A stretch of 64,000 nucleotides of DNA from the NCBI RefSeq assembly GCF_900604515.1, contig NZ_UWOS01000003.1:186001-250000 (forward strand). Direction: 5' to 3'. This DNA comes from Arcanobacterium ihumii. GTDB lineage: Bacteria; Actinomycetota; Actinomycetes; Actinomycetales; Actinomycetaceae. Below the pieces are notes generated by a model that saw only the letters and a list, made by a program, of their open reading frames with translations, was not told the DNA's origin and made no database searches. Made by a program: the position numbers and the translations under genes. Below are positions 36,894-45,857 of the stretch, one piece after another (the first letter of the stretch is position 1; the number at the start of each line of letters is the position of its first letter).

Positions 36894-36930
36894 GTTAAGG
36901 GGCGCTACCTTCGAGGTAGCGCCCCTTAAC
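36894..36930. terminator. Hairpin between the HAD gene and clpC
   Basis: Perfect 17-bp arms (GTTAAGGGGCGCTACCT at 36894-36910 and complement at 36914-36930) around a TCG loop, 17 bp after the HAD stop and 14 bp after the leftward clpC stop. It serves both strands. Confidence 0.85.
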
Positions 36931-36944
36931 TCTGTTCTTATTCC

Positions 36945-39554
36945 TCAGTCAATAACATCTGCGTTCTGCTGAGCGACTTGCTCACTTGTTTGTTTAGATT
37001 CGCCGTCGCCCTCTGGAACCAGAGTGGTTGGTTGCGCGAGCCCGTCAATTTGTTCGCCACCGGCTCCACGCTTAACACCTTCTGGAAGCTGAAAGTCCGA
37101 ATCATATCCGGCAAAAGTGAAAGTAACCGGATCAGCTTCCTTGTCCACGTCAACCACAATAGTTTGACCAGCGGAGAATTCCCCGAATAGAAGCTTCTCA
37201 GATAGAACATCTTCGATATCGCGCTGGATCGCGCGACGCAACGGGCGAGCACCGAGAACTGGATCATAACCACGATCAGCAAGGAGCTGTTTAGCATCCT
37301 GTGAGAGCGCGAGCGACATACCTTGGTCGTTCAAGCGCAGATCAAGCTTTCGAACCATCAGATCCACAATCTGAAGAATCTCTGGGCGCTCTAGCTGTGG
37401 GAATACAATAATATCGTCCACACGGTTAAGGAATTCCGGACGGAAGTGGTTCTTCAGTTCTTCGTTTACGCGAAGCTTCATACGCTCGTAAGAAGTAGCT
37501 ACGTCCCCATCAAGCTGGAATCCAGTAGCCACACCCTTAGCGATATCCTTAGCACCAAGGTTGGTGGTCATGATGATGATCGTGTTCTTAAAGTCAACAA
37601 CTCGACCCTGCGAATCCGTTAAGCGTCCTTCTTCAAGAATTTGGAGTAATGAGTTGAAAAGGTCCTGGTGGGCTTTTTCAATTTCGTCAAACAAAACTAC
37701 TGAGAACGGCTTACGGCGAACCTTCTCCGTGAGCTGACCACCTTCGTCGTAACCAACGTATCCCGGAGGAGCTCCGAACAGACGCGAAACCGTGTGCTTC
37801 TCTTGATATTCAGACATATCGAGGGTAACAAGCGCTTCTTCATCTCCGAACAGGAACTCCGCCAGAGCTTTTGCAAGTTCTGTCTTTCCAACGCCAGTTG
37901 GACCAGCAAAGATAAAAGATCCACCTGGACGGTTTGGATCTTTTAGACCCGCACGGGAGCGGCGGATCGCTTGAGAAATCGATTTCACGGCATCATGCTG
38001 ACCAATAACACGCTTGTGGAGCTCGTCTTCCATGCGTAGGAGCTTGGCAGACTCCGCCTCGGTGAGCTTGAATACCGGAATTCCGGTAGACATAGAGAGT
38101 ACTTCTGCAATGAGGTCTTCATCTACAACGGAGACGACGTCAAGGTCACCATCCTTCCACGCTTGCTCGCGCTCAGAACGCTGTGTAGACAGCTGTTGTT
38201 CTTTATCACGCAAGGCAGCAGCCTTTTCGAAGTCTTGACCATCAATAGCAGCTTCTTTATCAGCACGCACTAAAGCGATTTGCTCATCGAGCTCACGAAG
38301 TTCCGGAGGAGCAGTCATCTTTTGGATTGCTAAACGAGCACCGGCTTCGTCAATAAGGTCAATTGCCTTATCCGGCAAGAATCGATCGTTGATGTAGCGA
38401 TCTGCCATCGTTGCGGCAGCTTCAAGAGCTTCATCTGTAATCGTCACGCGATGGTAAGCCTCGTAGCGGTCACGCAAACCTTCCAAGATCGCAATGGTCT
38501 CCTTAACAGAAGGTTGCTCAACCTGAATGGGCTGGAAGCGACGCTCAAGTGCGGCGTCTTTCTCAATGTACTTGCGGTATTCGTCCAGCGTAGTTGCACC
38601 GATAACCTGTAGTTCCCCACGGGCCATCATCGGCTTCAACAGTGAAGCAGCGTCAAGAGCACCTTCAGCTGCACCGGCTCCAACGAGGGTGTGAATCTCA
38701 TCAATGAAAAGAATAATGTCACCACGCGTGTTGATTTCCTTGAGGATCTTCTTCATGCGATCTTCGAAGTCACCACGGTAACGGGAACCTGCCACAAGGG
38801 AACCCATATCAAGAGAGTAAAGCTGCTTTTCTTTCAACGTTTCTGGAACATCGCCTGCGGAAATCGCTTGGGCTAGGCCTTCAACCACTGCAGTCTTTCC
38901 TACACCTGGCTCACCGATCAGAACAGGATTGTTCTTGGTACGACGTGAAAGGACCTGCATTACACGCTGGGTCTCGTTGTGACGTCCAATTACAGGATCA
39001 AGCTTGTTTTCGCGCGCGGACTGCGTAAGGTTACGGCCATACTGGTCCAGAATCGTGGAGCCACTCTTGCCACCGTCACGTTGCGAACCAGCACCGACGC
39101 CGACCGCCTCCTTACCCTGATAGCCAGACAGAAGCTGCGTAACCTGGTTACGAACCTTAGGAAGATCTGCACCAAGCTTCACAAGAACCTGGGCAGCTAC
39201 GCCTTCTTGCTCACGGCATAAACCAAGCAAAAGATGTTCGGTGCCGATATAGGAGTGCCCGAGTTGCAGACCTTCACGCATCGCGTACTCAAGTACCTTC
39301 TTAGCACGAGGAGTGAAAGGAATGTGACCCGAAGGTTCCTCTTGACCTTCACCGATAATATCTACGACCTGCTCGTGAACAGCATCAAAAGAAACATCGA
39401 GAGCCTCGAGAGCCTTAGCTGCTACGCCTTCGCCCTCTTTAATGAGACCGAGCAAAATATGCTCGGTTCCCAAATAATTATGTTTCAGGTTACGTGCTTC
39501 TACCTGAGCCAAAACAATCACTCGGCGAGCTCGGTCTGTAAACCGTTCGAACAA
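36945..39554 (-). CDS. clpC: Clp protease ATPase subunit ClpC
   Basis: Hsp100 unfoldase that feeds ClpP and disaggregates proteins. The 869-residue chain has two Clp-N repeats ([21 protein letters not shown] and [21 protein letters not shown], each cited in short part), AAA-1 with [15 protein letters not shown], a middle region with a UVR motif ([20 protein letters not shown]), and AAA-2 with [14 protein letters not shown]. The start is a TTG at 39554: it gives the universal [12 protein letters not shown]-terminus and has AAGGAGAGCACA before it, while the upstream ATG has no such support. The 3' end has an acidic Gln/Ser tail. In actinobacteria clpC is often ClgR-regulated; see the inverted repeats upstream. 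Confidence 0.97.
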   Translation of the reverse strand: MFERFTDRARRVIVLAQVEARNLKHNYLGTEHILLGLIKEGEGVAAKALEALDVSFDAVHEQVVDIIGEGQEEPSGHIPFTPRAKKVLEYAMREGLQLGHSYIGTEHLLLGLCREQEGVAAQVLVKLGADLPKVRNQVTQLLSGYQGKEAVGVGAGSQRDGGKSGSTILDQYGRNLTQSARENKLDPVIGRHNETQRVMQVLSRRTKNNPVLIGEPGVGKTAVVEGLAQAISAGDVPETLKEKQLYSLDMGSLVAGSRYRGDFEDRMKKILKEINTRGDIILFIDEIHTLVGAGAAEGALDAASLLKPMMARGELQVIGATTLDEYRKYIEKDAALERRFQPIQVEQPSVKETIAILEGLRDRYEAYHRVTITDEALEAAATMADRYINDRFLPDKAIDLIDEAGARLAIQKMTAPPELRELDEQIALVRADKEAAIDGQDFEKAAALRDKEQQLSTQRSEREQAWKDGDLDVVSVVDEDLIAEVLSMSTGIPVFKLTEAESAKLLRMEDELHKRVIGQHDAVKSISQAIRRSRAGLKDPNRPGGSFIFAGPTGVGKTELAKALAEFLFGDEEALVTLDMSEYQEKHTVSRLFGAPPGYVGYDEGGQLTEKVRRKPFSVVLFDEIEKAHQDLFNSLLQILEEGRLTDSQGRVVDFKNTIIIMTTNLGAKDIAKGVATGFQLDGDVATSYERMKLRVNEELKNHFRPEFLNRVDDIIVFPQLERPEILQIVDLMVRKLDLRLNDQGMSLALSQDAKQLLADRGYDPVLGARPLRRAIQRDIEDVLSEKLLFGEFSAGQTIVVDVDKEADPVTFTFAGYDSDFQLPEGVKRGAGGEQIDGLAQPTTLVPEGDGESKQTSEQVAQQNADVID

Positions 39555-39592
39555 TGTGCTCTCCTTGGTTATTAGGAAATTGGAAAGATAAT

Positions 39593-39662
39593 AAGTTGTG
39601 ACGCGAATACACAATAAAGTGGATCATTGCCAACACAACTTTGACTAACTAACACTTTATTG
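39593..39662. promoter_or_regulatory. Interleaved inverted repeats upstream of clpC
   Basis: Two inverted repeats overlap in A-B-A'-B' order: AAGTTGTG (39593-39600) with CACAACTT (39634-39641), and CAATAAAGTG (39612-39621) with CACTTTATTG (39653-39662). They lie 39-108 bp upstream of the clpC TTG and may be operator pairs or a pseudoknot in the leader. They do not match the CIRCE, HAIR or ClgR consensus as I know them. Confidence 0.45.
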
Positions 39663-39709
39663 CGCGTCTACAAGCATTCAAAACCATTTCGCCACTGGCG
39701 TGACTTGAC

Positions 39710-39775
39710 AAAACTGGTGAGGATCGTGGATTAACCGGAAATATATCCGGATGGTTCACAATCCTCACCAGTTTT
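39710..39775. terminator. Hairpin downstream of dtd with conserved core
   Basis: Perfect 15-bp arms (AAAACTGGTGAGGAT at 39710-39724, complement at 39761-39775) enclose a loop with GTG/CAC and AACC/GGTT pairing and a centre GGAAATATATCCGGA (39737-39751), 14/15 identical to the loop centre at 16668-16682. It lies just after the leftward dtd gene. Confidence 0.75.
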
Positions 39776-39798
39776 CGAACAATTTCGAAAGCGCGTAT

Positions 39799-40266
39799 TT
39801 ACACCTCAGCAATTATCGTAAACGGCCCATCATTGACCAGTGATACATCCATCATCGCACCAAACTCGCCCGTTTCCACAGTGAGACCGTAGGCACGAAC
39901 AGCTGCAACGACGTCGTCAAACAACGGCTCAGCAACTGTGCCGGGCGCGGCTTTGGACCACGAAGGCTTCCGACCTTTCCGCACGTCAGCATATAGCGTG
40001 AACTGGGAAACTATAAGAACCGGCGCCCCGCTTTCCTCAGCAGAAATGCGGTCATTCGGTTCATCCGAGCCACCGGGCGAACGCAGCAGTTTCAACTGGG
40101 CAATCTTGCGCGCGATCTTCTCAACCTGCTCTGGACCATCATCGTGAGTCACTCCAAGTAGAACACAAAGACCTGCTCCAATAGCTCCAACTTCACACGC
40201 TTCACCTGTCGATTCGTCAACTACCTCGACGCTAGCTCGCTTTACTCGTTGAATAACGGCTCGCAT
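39799..40266 (-). CDS. dtd: D-aminoacyl-tRNA deacylase
   Basis: Removes D-amino acids (and Gly from tRNA-Ala) from mischarged tRNAs. The 155-residue product has the DTD core: MRAVIQRVKRASVEV at the N-terminus, the catalytic-pocket motif VLIVSQFTLYADVRKGRKPSW, and the C-terminal NDGPFTIIAEV (the Gly/Pro motif region). The start ATG overlaps the ygfZ stop (TAATG), so dtd follows ygfZ in one unit. A hairpin closes the unit. Confidence 0.96.
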   Translation of the reverse strand: MRAVIQRVKRASVEVVDESTGEACEVGAIGAGLCVLLGVTHDDGPEQVEKIARKIAQLKLLRSPGGSDEPNDRISAEESGAPVLIVSQFTLYADVRKGRKPSWSKAAPGTVAEPLFDDVVAAVRAYGLTVETGEFGAMMDVSLVNDGPFTIIAEV

Positions 40267-41351
40267 TACCGTGCTCCTTTGCGCAAATCAGCGCCAGGTC
40301 GTTCCGAAGGTGAAACCGACGACTTACCTTCGGGTGCCACGATCGGTTCTTGGTTCGCTACAAACCCACCTACCGTGAGCTGCTCTTCAATACTGACAGA
40401 ACGCTTTATCAGTGCCAAACCAACCGGACCGTCTTCACAGTCACGTGCCACCGAAGTCAAAACACCAACCTTGCGCTCCCCTCGGAAAACATCACTTCCA
40501 GGTGTTGGGAGATCCCCCTCTGGCCCCTCTAAATACAGATAGGTGAAACGACGTGGCGGCCGGCCAAGGTTAACCAGTTTTGCCACCGTCTCTTGACCAC
40601 GGTAGCAACCCTTATCCAAGTGAACTGCGGTTCTGATCCAGTCCAGTTCGTGCGGTAGTGGCATATCCGCAGCGTCAAGGCTCGGACGCGGGCGCCAATC
40701 AGCTATTCGAGCCGCCTCCCACGCAATAAGACCCGCCGTTCCATAACCATTCTTCAATAGATCAGCAACGACGCAGGAGCTATCGTCGCTATCAAAGGCA
40801 AGTAATGTACGGTGTGAGTTTCGAGCCGGGTGTTCGTCATCAGAAATTCCGTAGTCCGCACCTCCGTCAACGGTCCGCGGCCACGGGTCCTCCCACGTGG
40901 TCATTGCTCGGGCTACTGCGCCTTCATCCAATTCTCCGAGTGGTGCCATGAACCCAAGAACGATAGCTGGGACACGAGTGATTTCAACGCGCATCATGAA
41001 TTTCATGGACTCTAGAAAGTCAATAAGTGGTTGCGACTTTCCCTGGTCTGTAAACATCCAAATTTTGGTACCGTCGTCTGTCACCGCCGCAGCATGTTCA
41101 ATATGTCCATGGGGATCAAGAATCAACATCTCGCGCGACTCACCATCCGCCACATTGTTAAACGGGCACGTAGAGAGGTTATGGAGCCAGTTCTTGCGGT
41201 CAGCACCAGAAACTGTAACTACCTCTATTAGCGATAGATCAGTAAATGATTTTCCACGCTTCAGTGCGTCTTCCTCCGCGAAAGGATTGCCAAAATGCGC
41301 CGGTACCCCAGCGTCGTCGTCCATCACTGGATTAGGAAGCAAGGAGTACAT
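40266..41351 (-). CDS. ygfZ: Folate-binding Fe-S assembly protein YgfZ
   Basis: Tetrahydrofolate-binding protein of the GcvT fold that helps assemble or repair Fe-S enzymes. The 361-residue sequence has the diagnostic KGCYRGQETVAKLVNLGRPPR motif (cited in part; the reactive Cys is at ~residue 236) and the DLSLIEVVTVSGADRKNWLH segment near the start. The ATG at 41351 overlaps the stop of the barrel-protein gene (ATGA), and the stop overlaps dtd, so the three genes are coupled. Fe-S clients in the window include the large FAD/Fe-S dehydrogenase. Confidence 0.93.
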   Translation of the reverse strand: MYSLLPNPVMDDDAGVPAHFGNPFAEEDALKRGKSFTDLSLIEVVTVSGADRKNWLHNLSTCPFNNVADGESREMLILDPHGHIEHAAAVTDDGTKIWMFTDQGKSQPLIDFLESMKFMMRVEITRVPAIVLGFMAPLGELDEGAVARAMTTWEDPWPRTVDGGADYGISDDEHPARNSHRTLLAFDSDDSSCVVADLLKNGYGTAGLIAWEAARIADWRPRPSLDAADMPLPHELDWIRTAVHLDKGCYRGQETVAKLVNLGRPPRRFTYLYLEGPEGDLPTPGSDVFRGERKVGVLTSVARDCEDGPVGLALIKRSVSIEEQLTVGGFVANQEPIVAPEGKSSVSPSERPGADLRKGAR

Positions 41352-41977
41352 CAGTTCTCCTCGGACTGTGCGCCGGCTGGACCGGTTTGTGCATCCACCG
41401 AATCATCGAATTGGCGAGAGAGCTTACCGGCAAGGTAATTACGCATTTCAAAGCCAAAAGCTTCCATGTCGTAGGCATAAAAGAGGTCCGATGATACGTT
41501 TCCAGCGATAATCTTAGCGCCATTAAGCTCTGCACCCGATTCTGATCGCGCGATAGCATCGGTAATGAGCTGAAGGCGTGGGCCATTTACAAGGCCAAAC
41601 CAAACTTGGCTGGTTCCGGCAGGTGAGGCAAGCATCGCTTCAACTTCTGAAGCGCCGTCTTCACGCTTGGTAACGTTCGGATTAACTCGCAAATAGCCAC
41701 TGGAGGTGGACCATTGAATATCCTTGGTCAGGCGATTGTAGGTTTCTTGTCCACTGGCCTCTTTATCTACGACTTCTGGAGACTCTTTAGCCAACCAAAT
41801 GGTGGAATTAAAACGAAGGTAGGGACCGCCGTCGTTGTTATCAATTCGTAGTTCATGGATATAGGCCGACGCCGGAACGTTGTCGTATTCCATTACGCCG
41901 CCGCCGTACCAAGAATCGACGAGCCAACCTAAGGGATAGTTTTCAGGAGCTAAATTTTCAGGGAGTCTCATTACCAT
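41351..41977 (-). CDS. FABP/nitrobindin-like beta-barrel protein
   Basis: A 208-residue protein of the actinobacterial FABP-like (DUF1794, THAP4-like) family. The start LAPENYPLGWLVDSWYGGGVMEY is the typical first strand, with W-x-G-x-G variant WYGGGV where nitrobindins have GTWxGxG. The C-terminal end YAYDMEAFGFEMRNYLAGKL has no histidine at the place where true nitrobindins bind heme, so heme binding is doubtful. An acidic Gln/Glu tail follows. The gene lies immediately before ygfZ, as in other actinobacteria. Function is unknown; a ligand carrier role is only inferred from the fold. The start may be the ATG two codons later. Confidence 0.8.
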   Translation of the reverse strand: MVMRLPENLAPENYPLGWLVDSWYGGGVMEYDNVPASAYIHELRIDNNDGGPYLRFNSTIWLAKESPEVVDKEASGQETYNRLTKDIQWSTSSGYLRVNPNVTKREDGASEVEAMLASPAGTSQVWFGLVNGPRLQLITDAIARSESGAELNGAKIIAGNVSSDLFYAYDMEAFGFEMRNYLAGKLSRQFDDSVDAQTGPAGAQSEEN

Positions 41978-41987
41978 AGAGACAAGG

Positions 41988-42770
41988 CTAGTCGAGAATT
42001 AGCCCGACCGCTAAGGCGACCATGCCCAAGGCTGAAATCGGCACAAAGATTCGCGCAATATTAGGTAAAATTTTACCCGCTCGGAAGATGTCCGTGACGG
42101 CACGCCTCGTGAGCTGGAATGAGGTTGGAACTGCAAAACCTACAAGCACGCCGCTCCACCAAGGAAGAGCGAGAATAAGAGCTGCGGCAATTCCCGCCAC
42201 AATACCATTCAACAGGGAAACGAACTCCAAGCTTCGCGTCGGGAAGGCATGGATAACAGAGACGACGGCAATGATCAGCGTCATCATAACCGTCACTTTA
42301 ATGCCATCGGTGAGATACGAGGTATGGATCCACAGCGAAAGTGCCGTCAGGAGCGTAATGCCGAGGTAGGTTCCTGCAATTTGCTCAAGGCGACGAAACG
42401 CATTTGCCGGCCTGAGCATTTCAGCGATGAATACGACGACGATCCCGAAGGCAGCTACGAGAGCTGTAAGTACCATTGATCCCCAGATACCCGCGGCTAC
42501 TAGCAGAAGAAATACGATCCCAAGCGCCGAATGCGCAGTTGAACGGTTAGGAAGGTTGAGGAGCGTTGTCCAGCCAATTATGAGGAGTGAGCCAAAAAGA
42601 ATTACCACTACGACCATGCCCCACGGCGCGGTAATTGCGCCGATGGCCAACAATGCTGCCGAAAGTATACTTGCTAGAGATCGAATGTAGGAAAAACTGA
42701 GTCCAGCAAATTCACCATCGTCAAGATTGTACGAAGCTTCGTCGCGCGGCTCATTGTTGTGGTCAGTCAC
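41988..42770 (-). CDS. Polytopic membrane protein of unknown function
   Basis: About 260 residues with a ~30-residue hydrophilic acidic N-terminus, then eight or so membrane segments (for example SLASILSAALLAIGAI, VVVVILFGSLLIIGW, MVLTALVAAFGIVVVFIAEM, VTVMMTLIIAVVSVIHAF, GIVAGIAAALILALPWW, ISALGMVALAVGLILD). I do not recognise the family; permease-like annotations exist for similar proteins next to the FABP-like gene. The start is unclear: GTG at 42770 gives a hydrophilic N-terminus, TTG at 42806 is also possible, and neither has a strong ribosome-binding site. The gene ends 11 bp before the barrel-protein gene, so it probably leads the ygfZ-dtd unit. Confidence 0.75.
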   Translation of the reverse strand: MTDHNNEPRDEASYNLDDGEFAGLSFSYIRSLASILSAALLAIGAITAPWGMVVVVILFGSLLIIGWTTLLNLPNRSTAHSALGIVFLLLVAAGIWGSMVLTALVAAFGIVVVFIAEMLRPANAFRRLEQIAGTYLGITLLTALSLWIHTSYLTDGIKVTVMMTLIIAVVSVIHAFPTRSLEFVSLLNGIVAGIAAALILALPWWSGVLVGFAVPTSFQLTRRAVTDIFRAGKILPNIARIFVPISALGMVALAVGLILD

Positions 42771-42934
42771 AGTGAAATTGTGCCACGGAATTACAGAGAG
42801 TAGCAATTACCTAGGAAAATTGCCCAGACTCATTAGTAATCTATCCCACAACTCACCCATAATTGAAGTATTTTCGACCGCACGTTTGTGCATTCGTATT
42901 CGGATTGACCGGAATACGTGCGGGTTTTCTATCT

Positions 42935-43100
42935 GGACGGAGTACCTCTTCTGGGTTACAGTTATGGCAAGACACCGGATCGCGAAAGCCCCGGGCTCCA
43001 ATAATTTGCCGCTACGAGCGGCCTTCGCGCCGACAGGCGCTCTCGGGTTCGGTGTCCTTAACTTTCGGGTGGGAACGGTCCGTTCCCACCCGATTTTCTT
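42935..43100 (+). ncRNA. Candidate structured RNA with own terminator
   Basis: The segment can fold as a rod: GACACCG (42971-42977) with CGGTGTC (43050-43056), CGCGAAAGCC (42981-42990) with GGCCTTCGCG (43020-43029) with one mismatch, an inner GCTC/GAGC (42995-42998/43016-43019), and an alternative hairpin GCGCC-GACA-GGCGC (43027-43040). An intrinsic terminator follows at 43066-43099. TTGACC at 42906-42911 with a weak -10-like TCTATC 17 bp on could start transcription near 42937, giving ~165 nt. It could be a free small RNA or the leader of phoU-pit. It fits no RNA family that I can recognise. Confidence 0.35.
43066..43092 (+). terminator. Rho-independent terminator after the candidate RNA
   Basis: 12-bp perfect arms (CGGGTGGGAACG at 43066-43077, complement at 43081-43092) with a 3-nt loop, followed by ATTTTCTT on the plus strand only. 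No plus-strand gene precedes it. Confidence 0.75.
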
Positions 43101-43241
43101 GGGAAGAACGTCCCGCCCAGCTCGGTAGTACAGGCAATTTTCGTTACAGCATCACGTGATTATGCACGAGCGGTAAACCCTTAGTGCAAAGTTGTTTTAT
43201 TCTTAGTTTGTCAATCGTTCACCTTTTGTTTAGGGGAAACT

Positions 43242-43865
43242 GTGGGACTTCGTAAGTTCTCGGGCGGCCCAACCGTCACTCAACTCATCGCTGACCAGTC
43301 CGAACACCTTGTTAGGGCCGCAAATGTACTCGCACAAGTAGCTTCTGCAGAGCCAGAAGCACGTGCAGAGCTAAATAAAACGCTCCATGATATTGAAAAT
43401 GACGCTGATGAAGCTTGCCATCGAGTTTTACAAAAAGTTAACTCTAGCTTCGTTCTTCCGTACGATCGTGAAGACCTATTCAGTCTTACGTCTCTGATCG
43501 ATGATTGCGTTGACCTCATTGACGAATCAGGCGACAACATGGTGCTGTACAAGGTTGCTTCACTTCCAACTGAAGCCCATAAGCTTGTTGACATCATTAA
43601 TGACTGCGCTCGAATCACATTCGATGCACTGTCAAAGGTTGATTCCATCGACGAGCATATGCGCGCGTACTGGGTAGAAATCAACCAGCTCGAGAATCAT
43701 GGTGACACCGTCTACCGTGGCCTGATCTCTGAAATCTTCTCCTCATCGGAGAATCCAATGGAAGTACTCAAGATGAAGTTTGTGCTTGACAAGCTTGAAT
43801 CAGCAATCGATCGCTTTGAAACTCTTGCTGCCGTAGTCGAGACAATCGCCATCAAGGAGTCCTAA
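43242..43865 (+). CDS. PhoU-like (DUF47) Pit accessory protein
   Basis: A 207-residue all-helical PhoU-domain protein of the DUF47 type: QLIADQSEHLVRAANVLAQV, LHDIENDADEACHRVL, YDREDLFSLTSLIDDCVDLID and LENHGDTVYRGLI contain the repeated acidic metal-binding pattern. Such proteins are encoded next to Pit-type phosphate transporters and are thought to limit their activity. The start is GTG at 43242 with AGGGGA five bases before it. The pitA start follows 2 bp after the stop. It is unlike the canonical two-repeat PhoU of pst operons. Confidence 0.92.
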   Translation: MGLRKFSGGPTVTQLIADQSEHLVRAANVLAQVASAEPEARAELNKTLHDIENDADEACHRVLQKVNSSFVLPYDREDLFSLTSLIDDCVDLIDESGDNMVLYKVASLPTEAHKLVDIINDCARITFDALSKVDSIDEHMRAYWVEINQLENHGDTVYRGLISEIFSSSENPMEVLKMKFVLDKLESAIDRFETLAAVVETIAIKES

Positions 43866-43867
43866 TC

Positions 43868-44866
43868 GTGGATATCACCTTATTTTTGGTGTCCCTTATC
43901 GTTGTCATTGCACTTGTTTTTGATTTCACCAACGGTTTTCACGATGCGGCAAACGCAATTGCCACCTCGGTGGCAACTCGAGCACTGTCTCCACGCGCAG
44001 CGCTCGGAATGGCCGCGATCATGAATTTTATCGGCGCCTTATTGGGAACCGGTGTTGCAGAAACAATCGGTTCAGGCATTGTCAGTCCTCCGAAAGACAA
44101 CGCTGGACTCGTCGTCGTACTTGCTGGCTTGCTCGGAGCTATCGCGTGGAACTTGATCACCTGGTGGTTCGGCCTTCCGTCGTCGTCGTCGCACGCACTT
44201 ATCGGCGGACTTACCGGCGCAGGACTCGTTGCATCTGTAACCGTGTACTGGGGTGTTATTGGTTCAAAGGTAATCATTCCAATGTTCCTATCCCCCATCG
44301 TCGGCTTTGGATTGGCATACGTGCTAATGAAGCTGACGATTGCATTGCTGCAAAAAGCTACCTATCGCAAGACAATGCGTAACTTCCGCCATGCACAAAC
44401 GGCATCGGCAGCAGCTATGGCACTTGGTCATGGTCTCCAAGACGCACAGAAGACCATGGGCGTTATCGTTCTTGCTCTGGTTGCGGGAGGATACTGGCAC
44501 GATACCTCGATCCCGACGTCAATCAAGTTGGCTGCAGCTACCGCGATTTCACTCGGTACCTACACCGGTGGTTGGCGCATCATGAAGACGCTGGGTTCCA
44601 AGATCATCGATCTTGACCCTGCTCATGGATTCGTCGCCGAAGGTGTTGCAGCGAGCGTACTCTACACAACTGCATTCTTGTGGCATGCGCCAATCTCCAC
44701 CACCCACACAATCACTTCCGCGATTATGGGTGTTGGCGCTACTAAGCGTCGTTCAGCTGTGCGTTGGGGTGTTGCTGGAAACATCGTGGGAGCATGGTTC
44801 TTAACAATGCCAGCGGCTGCTCTCTTTGCAGCGATCTTCTACTCCATATTCCAAGTATTCATCTAA
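43868..44866 (+). CDS. pitA: Inorganic phosphate transporter, Pit family
   Basis: Low-affinity, proton-driven metal-phosphate symporter. The 332-residue membrane protein has the two Pit signature repeats: FDFTNGFHDAANAIATSVAT near residue 20 with GLPSSSSHALIGGLTGAG, and ALGHGLQDAQKTMGVIVLAL with APISTTHTITSAIMG in the second half. The start is GTG at 43868, with AAGGAGTCC just upstream inside the end of the PhoU-like gene, so the two are coupled. A 25-bp perfect hairpin follows. It sits back to back with the high-affinity pst operon. Confidence 0.95.
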   Translation: MDITLFLVSLIVVIALVFDFTNGFHDAANAIATSVATRALSPRAALGMAAIMNFIGALLGTGVAETIGSGIVSPPKDNAGLVVVLAGLLGAIAWNLITWWFGLPSSSSHALIGGLTGAGLVASVTVYWGVIGSKVIIPMFLSPIVGFGLAYVLMKLTIALLQKATYRKTMRNFRHAQTASAAAMALGHGLQDAQKTMGVIVLALVAGGYWHDTSIPTSIKLAAATAISLGTYTGGWRIMKTLGSKIIDLDPAHGFVAEGVAASVLYTTAFLWHAPISTTHTITSAIMGVGATKRRSAVRWGVAGNIVGAWFLTMPAAALFAAIFYSIFQVFI

Positions 44867-44947
44867 AGCTCGTTGGTTCCTCTTCCTTGAGCCGATTTTG
44901 ACCGTTGCCAACTAGGAGCTCGACTGTTAACAACACCGTAATAAACT

Positions 44948-45005
44948 AAAGCTGAGGGGGATGTTAGTTGCCAATTATCCGGCAACTAACATCCCCCTCA
45001 GCTTT
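44948..45005. terminator. 25-bp hairpin between pitA and pstB
   Basis: The longest perfect stem in the window: arms 44948-44972 and 44981-45005 (AAAGCTGAGGGGGATGTTAG and on) with an 8-nt loop AATTATCC. It lies between convergent pitA and pstB and can serve both. Confidence 0.85.
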
Positions 45006-45023
45006 AAGCTCACTGGCTCAAAA

Positions 45024-45803
45024 TCACCCAAATCGACCAGAAACGTAATCTTCAGTTTCCTTCTTTGACGGATTTGAGAACATCTTTTCGGTGTCGTCGT
45101 ATTCAACGAGATGGCCGGGTTTTCCGGTTCCTTCGATATTAAAGAATCCAGTCTTGTTGGAAACGCGTGCCGCCTGCTGCATATTGTGGGTAACGATTAC
45201 GATCGTATAGTCTTTCTGCAACTCCTGCATAAGATCTTCGATCGCAAGAGTAGAAATTGGATCAAGGGCCGAACAAGGTTCATCCATCAGAAGAACATTT
45301 GGCTTTACTGCAATTGCGCGGGCAATACACAAACGCTGCTGCTGTCCACCTGAAAGCGATGAGCCTGGACGATCAAGACGGTCCTTAACTTCGTCCCAAA
45401 GATTAGCCCCACGCAAGGACTCCTCGACCACCTGCTCCGCATCTGACTTGGAAATCTTACGGTTATTAAGCTTCAACCCGGCTAGAACGTTATCCGCAAT
45501 AGACATAGTTGGGAACGGGTTGGGACGCTGGAAAACCATACCAACATGCTCGCGAACCCGAACCGGATCCACGCCTTCGGCGTAGATGTCTTCACCGTCA
45601 ATAATCACTGAGCCTTTGGAATATGCTCCTGGGATGACTTCGTGCATGCGGTTAAGTGAACGCAGGAACGTTGACTTTCCACAACCCGATGGGCCGATAA
45701 GCGCGGTAATGGAACGTGGCTCAATGCCCACATTAACATTCTCCACGGCAAGAAAATCGCCATAGTAGATATTAAGGTTTGAGACCTGAATTCCTTCTTG
45801 CAC
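45024..45803 (-). CDS. pstB: Phosphate ABC transporter ATPase PstB
   Basis: Drives high-affinity phosphate import. The 259-residue ATPase has Walker [16 protein letters not shown], the PstB-specific [17 protein letters not shown]-loop, the signature [16 protein letters not shown] and Walker [16 protein letters not shown] chose the GTG at 45803 because it has AAAGGA eight bases upstream and gives the usual N-terminus; the frame is open a further 11 codons. It is the last gene of pstSCAB, 54 bp after pstA. No canonical phoU follows, unlike the usual pst operon. Confidence 0.96.
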   Translation of the reverse strand: MQEGIQVSNLNIYYGDFLAVENVNVGIEPRSITALIGPSGCGKSTFLRSLNRMHEVIPGAYSKGSVIIDGEDIYAEGVDPVRVREHVGMVFQRPNPFPTMSIADNVLAGLKLNNRKISKSDAEQVVEESLRGANLWDEVKDRLDRPGSSLSGGQQQRLCIARAIAVKPNVLLMDEPCSALDPISTLAIEDLMQELQKDYTIVIVTHNMQQAARVSNKTGFFNIEGTGKPGHLVEYDDTEKMFSNPSKKETEDYVSGRFG

Positions 45804-45857
45804 GTATATATCCTTTCTGCGCGGCACAAGCCGCATTTGTTATGCGGTTGGAGCCTC

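Larger units (their letters stand above)
42807..43241. other. Long structured intergenic region before phoU-pit
   Basis: A 435-bp gap between divergent genes. It holds a hairpin (42878-42923), a multi-helix segment (42970-43057, listed as a candidate RNA), a terminator (43066-43092) and ~150 bp before the PhoU-like gene with a GTTCACC half-site at 43217-43223. Open frames in it have no plausible protein. Confidence 0.6.

Noticed and set aside
42982-42999. GAAAGCCCCGGGCTCC resembles the RNase P RNA segment GAAAGUCCGGGCUCC
   Set aside because: The structured segment is only ~165 nt and lacks the other universal RNase P elements, such as the ACAGAAACCGGCUUA-like 3' part. The likeness is short and probably chance.
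42863-43159. Open frames on the plus strand across the 42.8-43.2 kb gap
   Set aside because: The translations have no recognisable motif, are interrupted by the terminator hairpin and have no ribosome-binding site.
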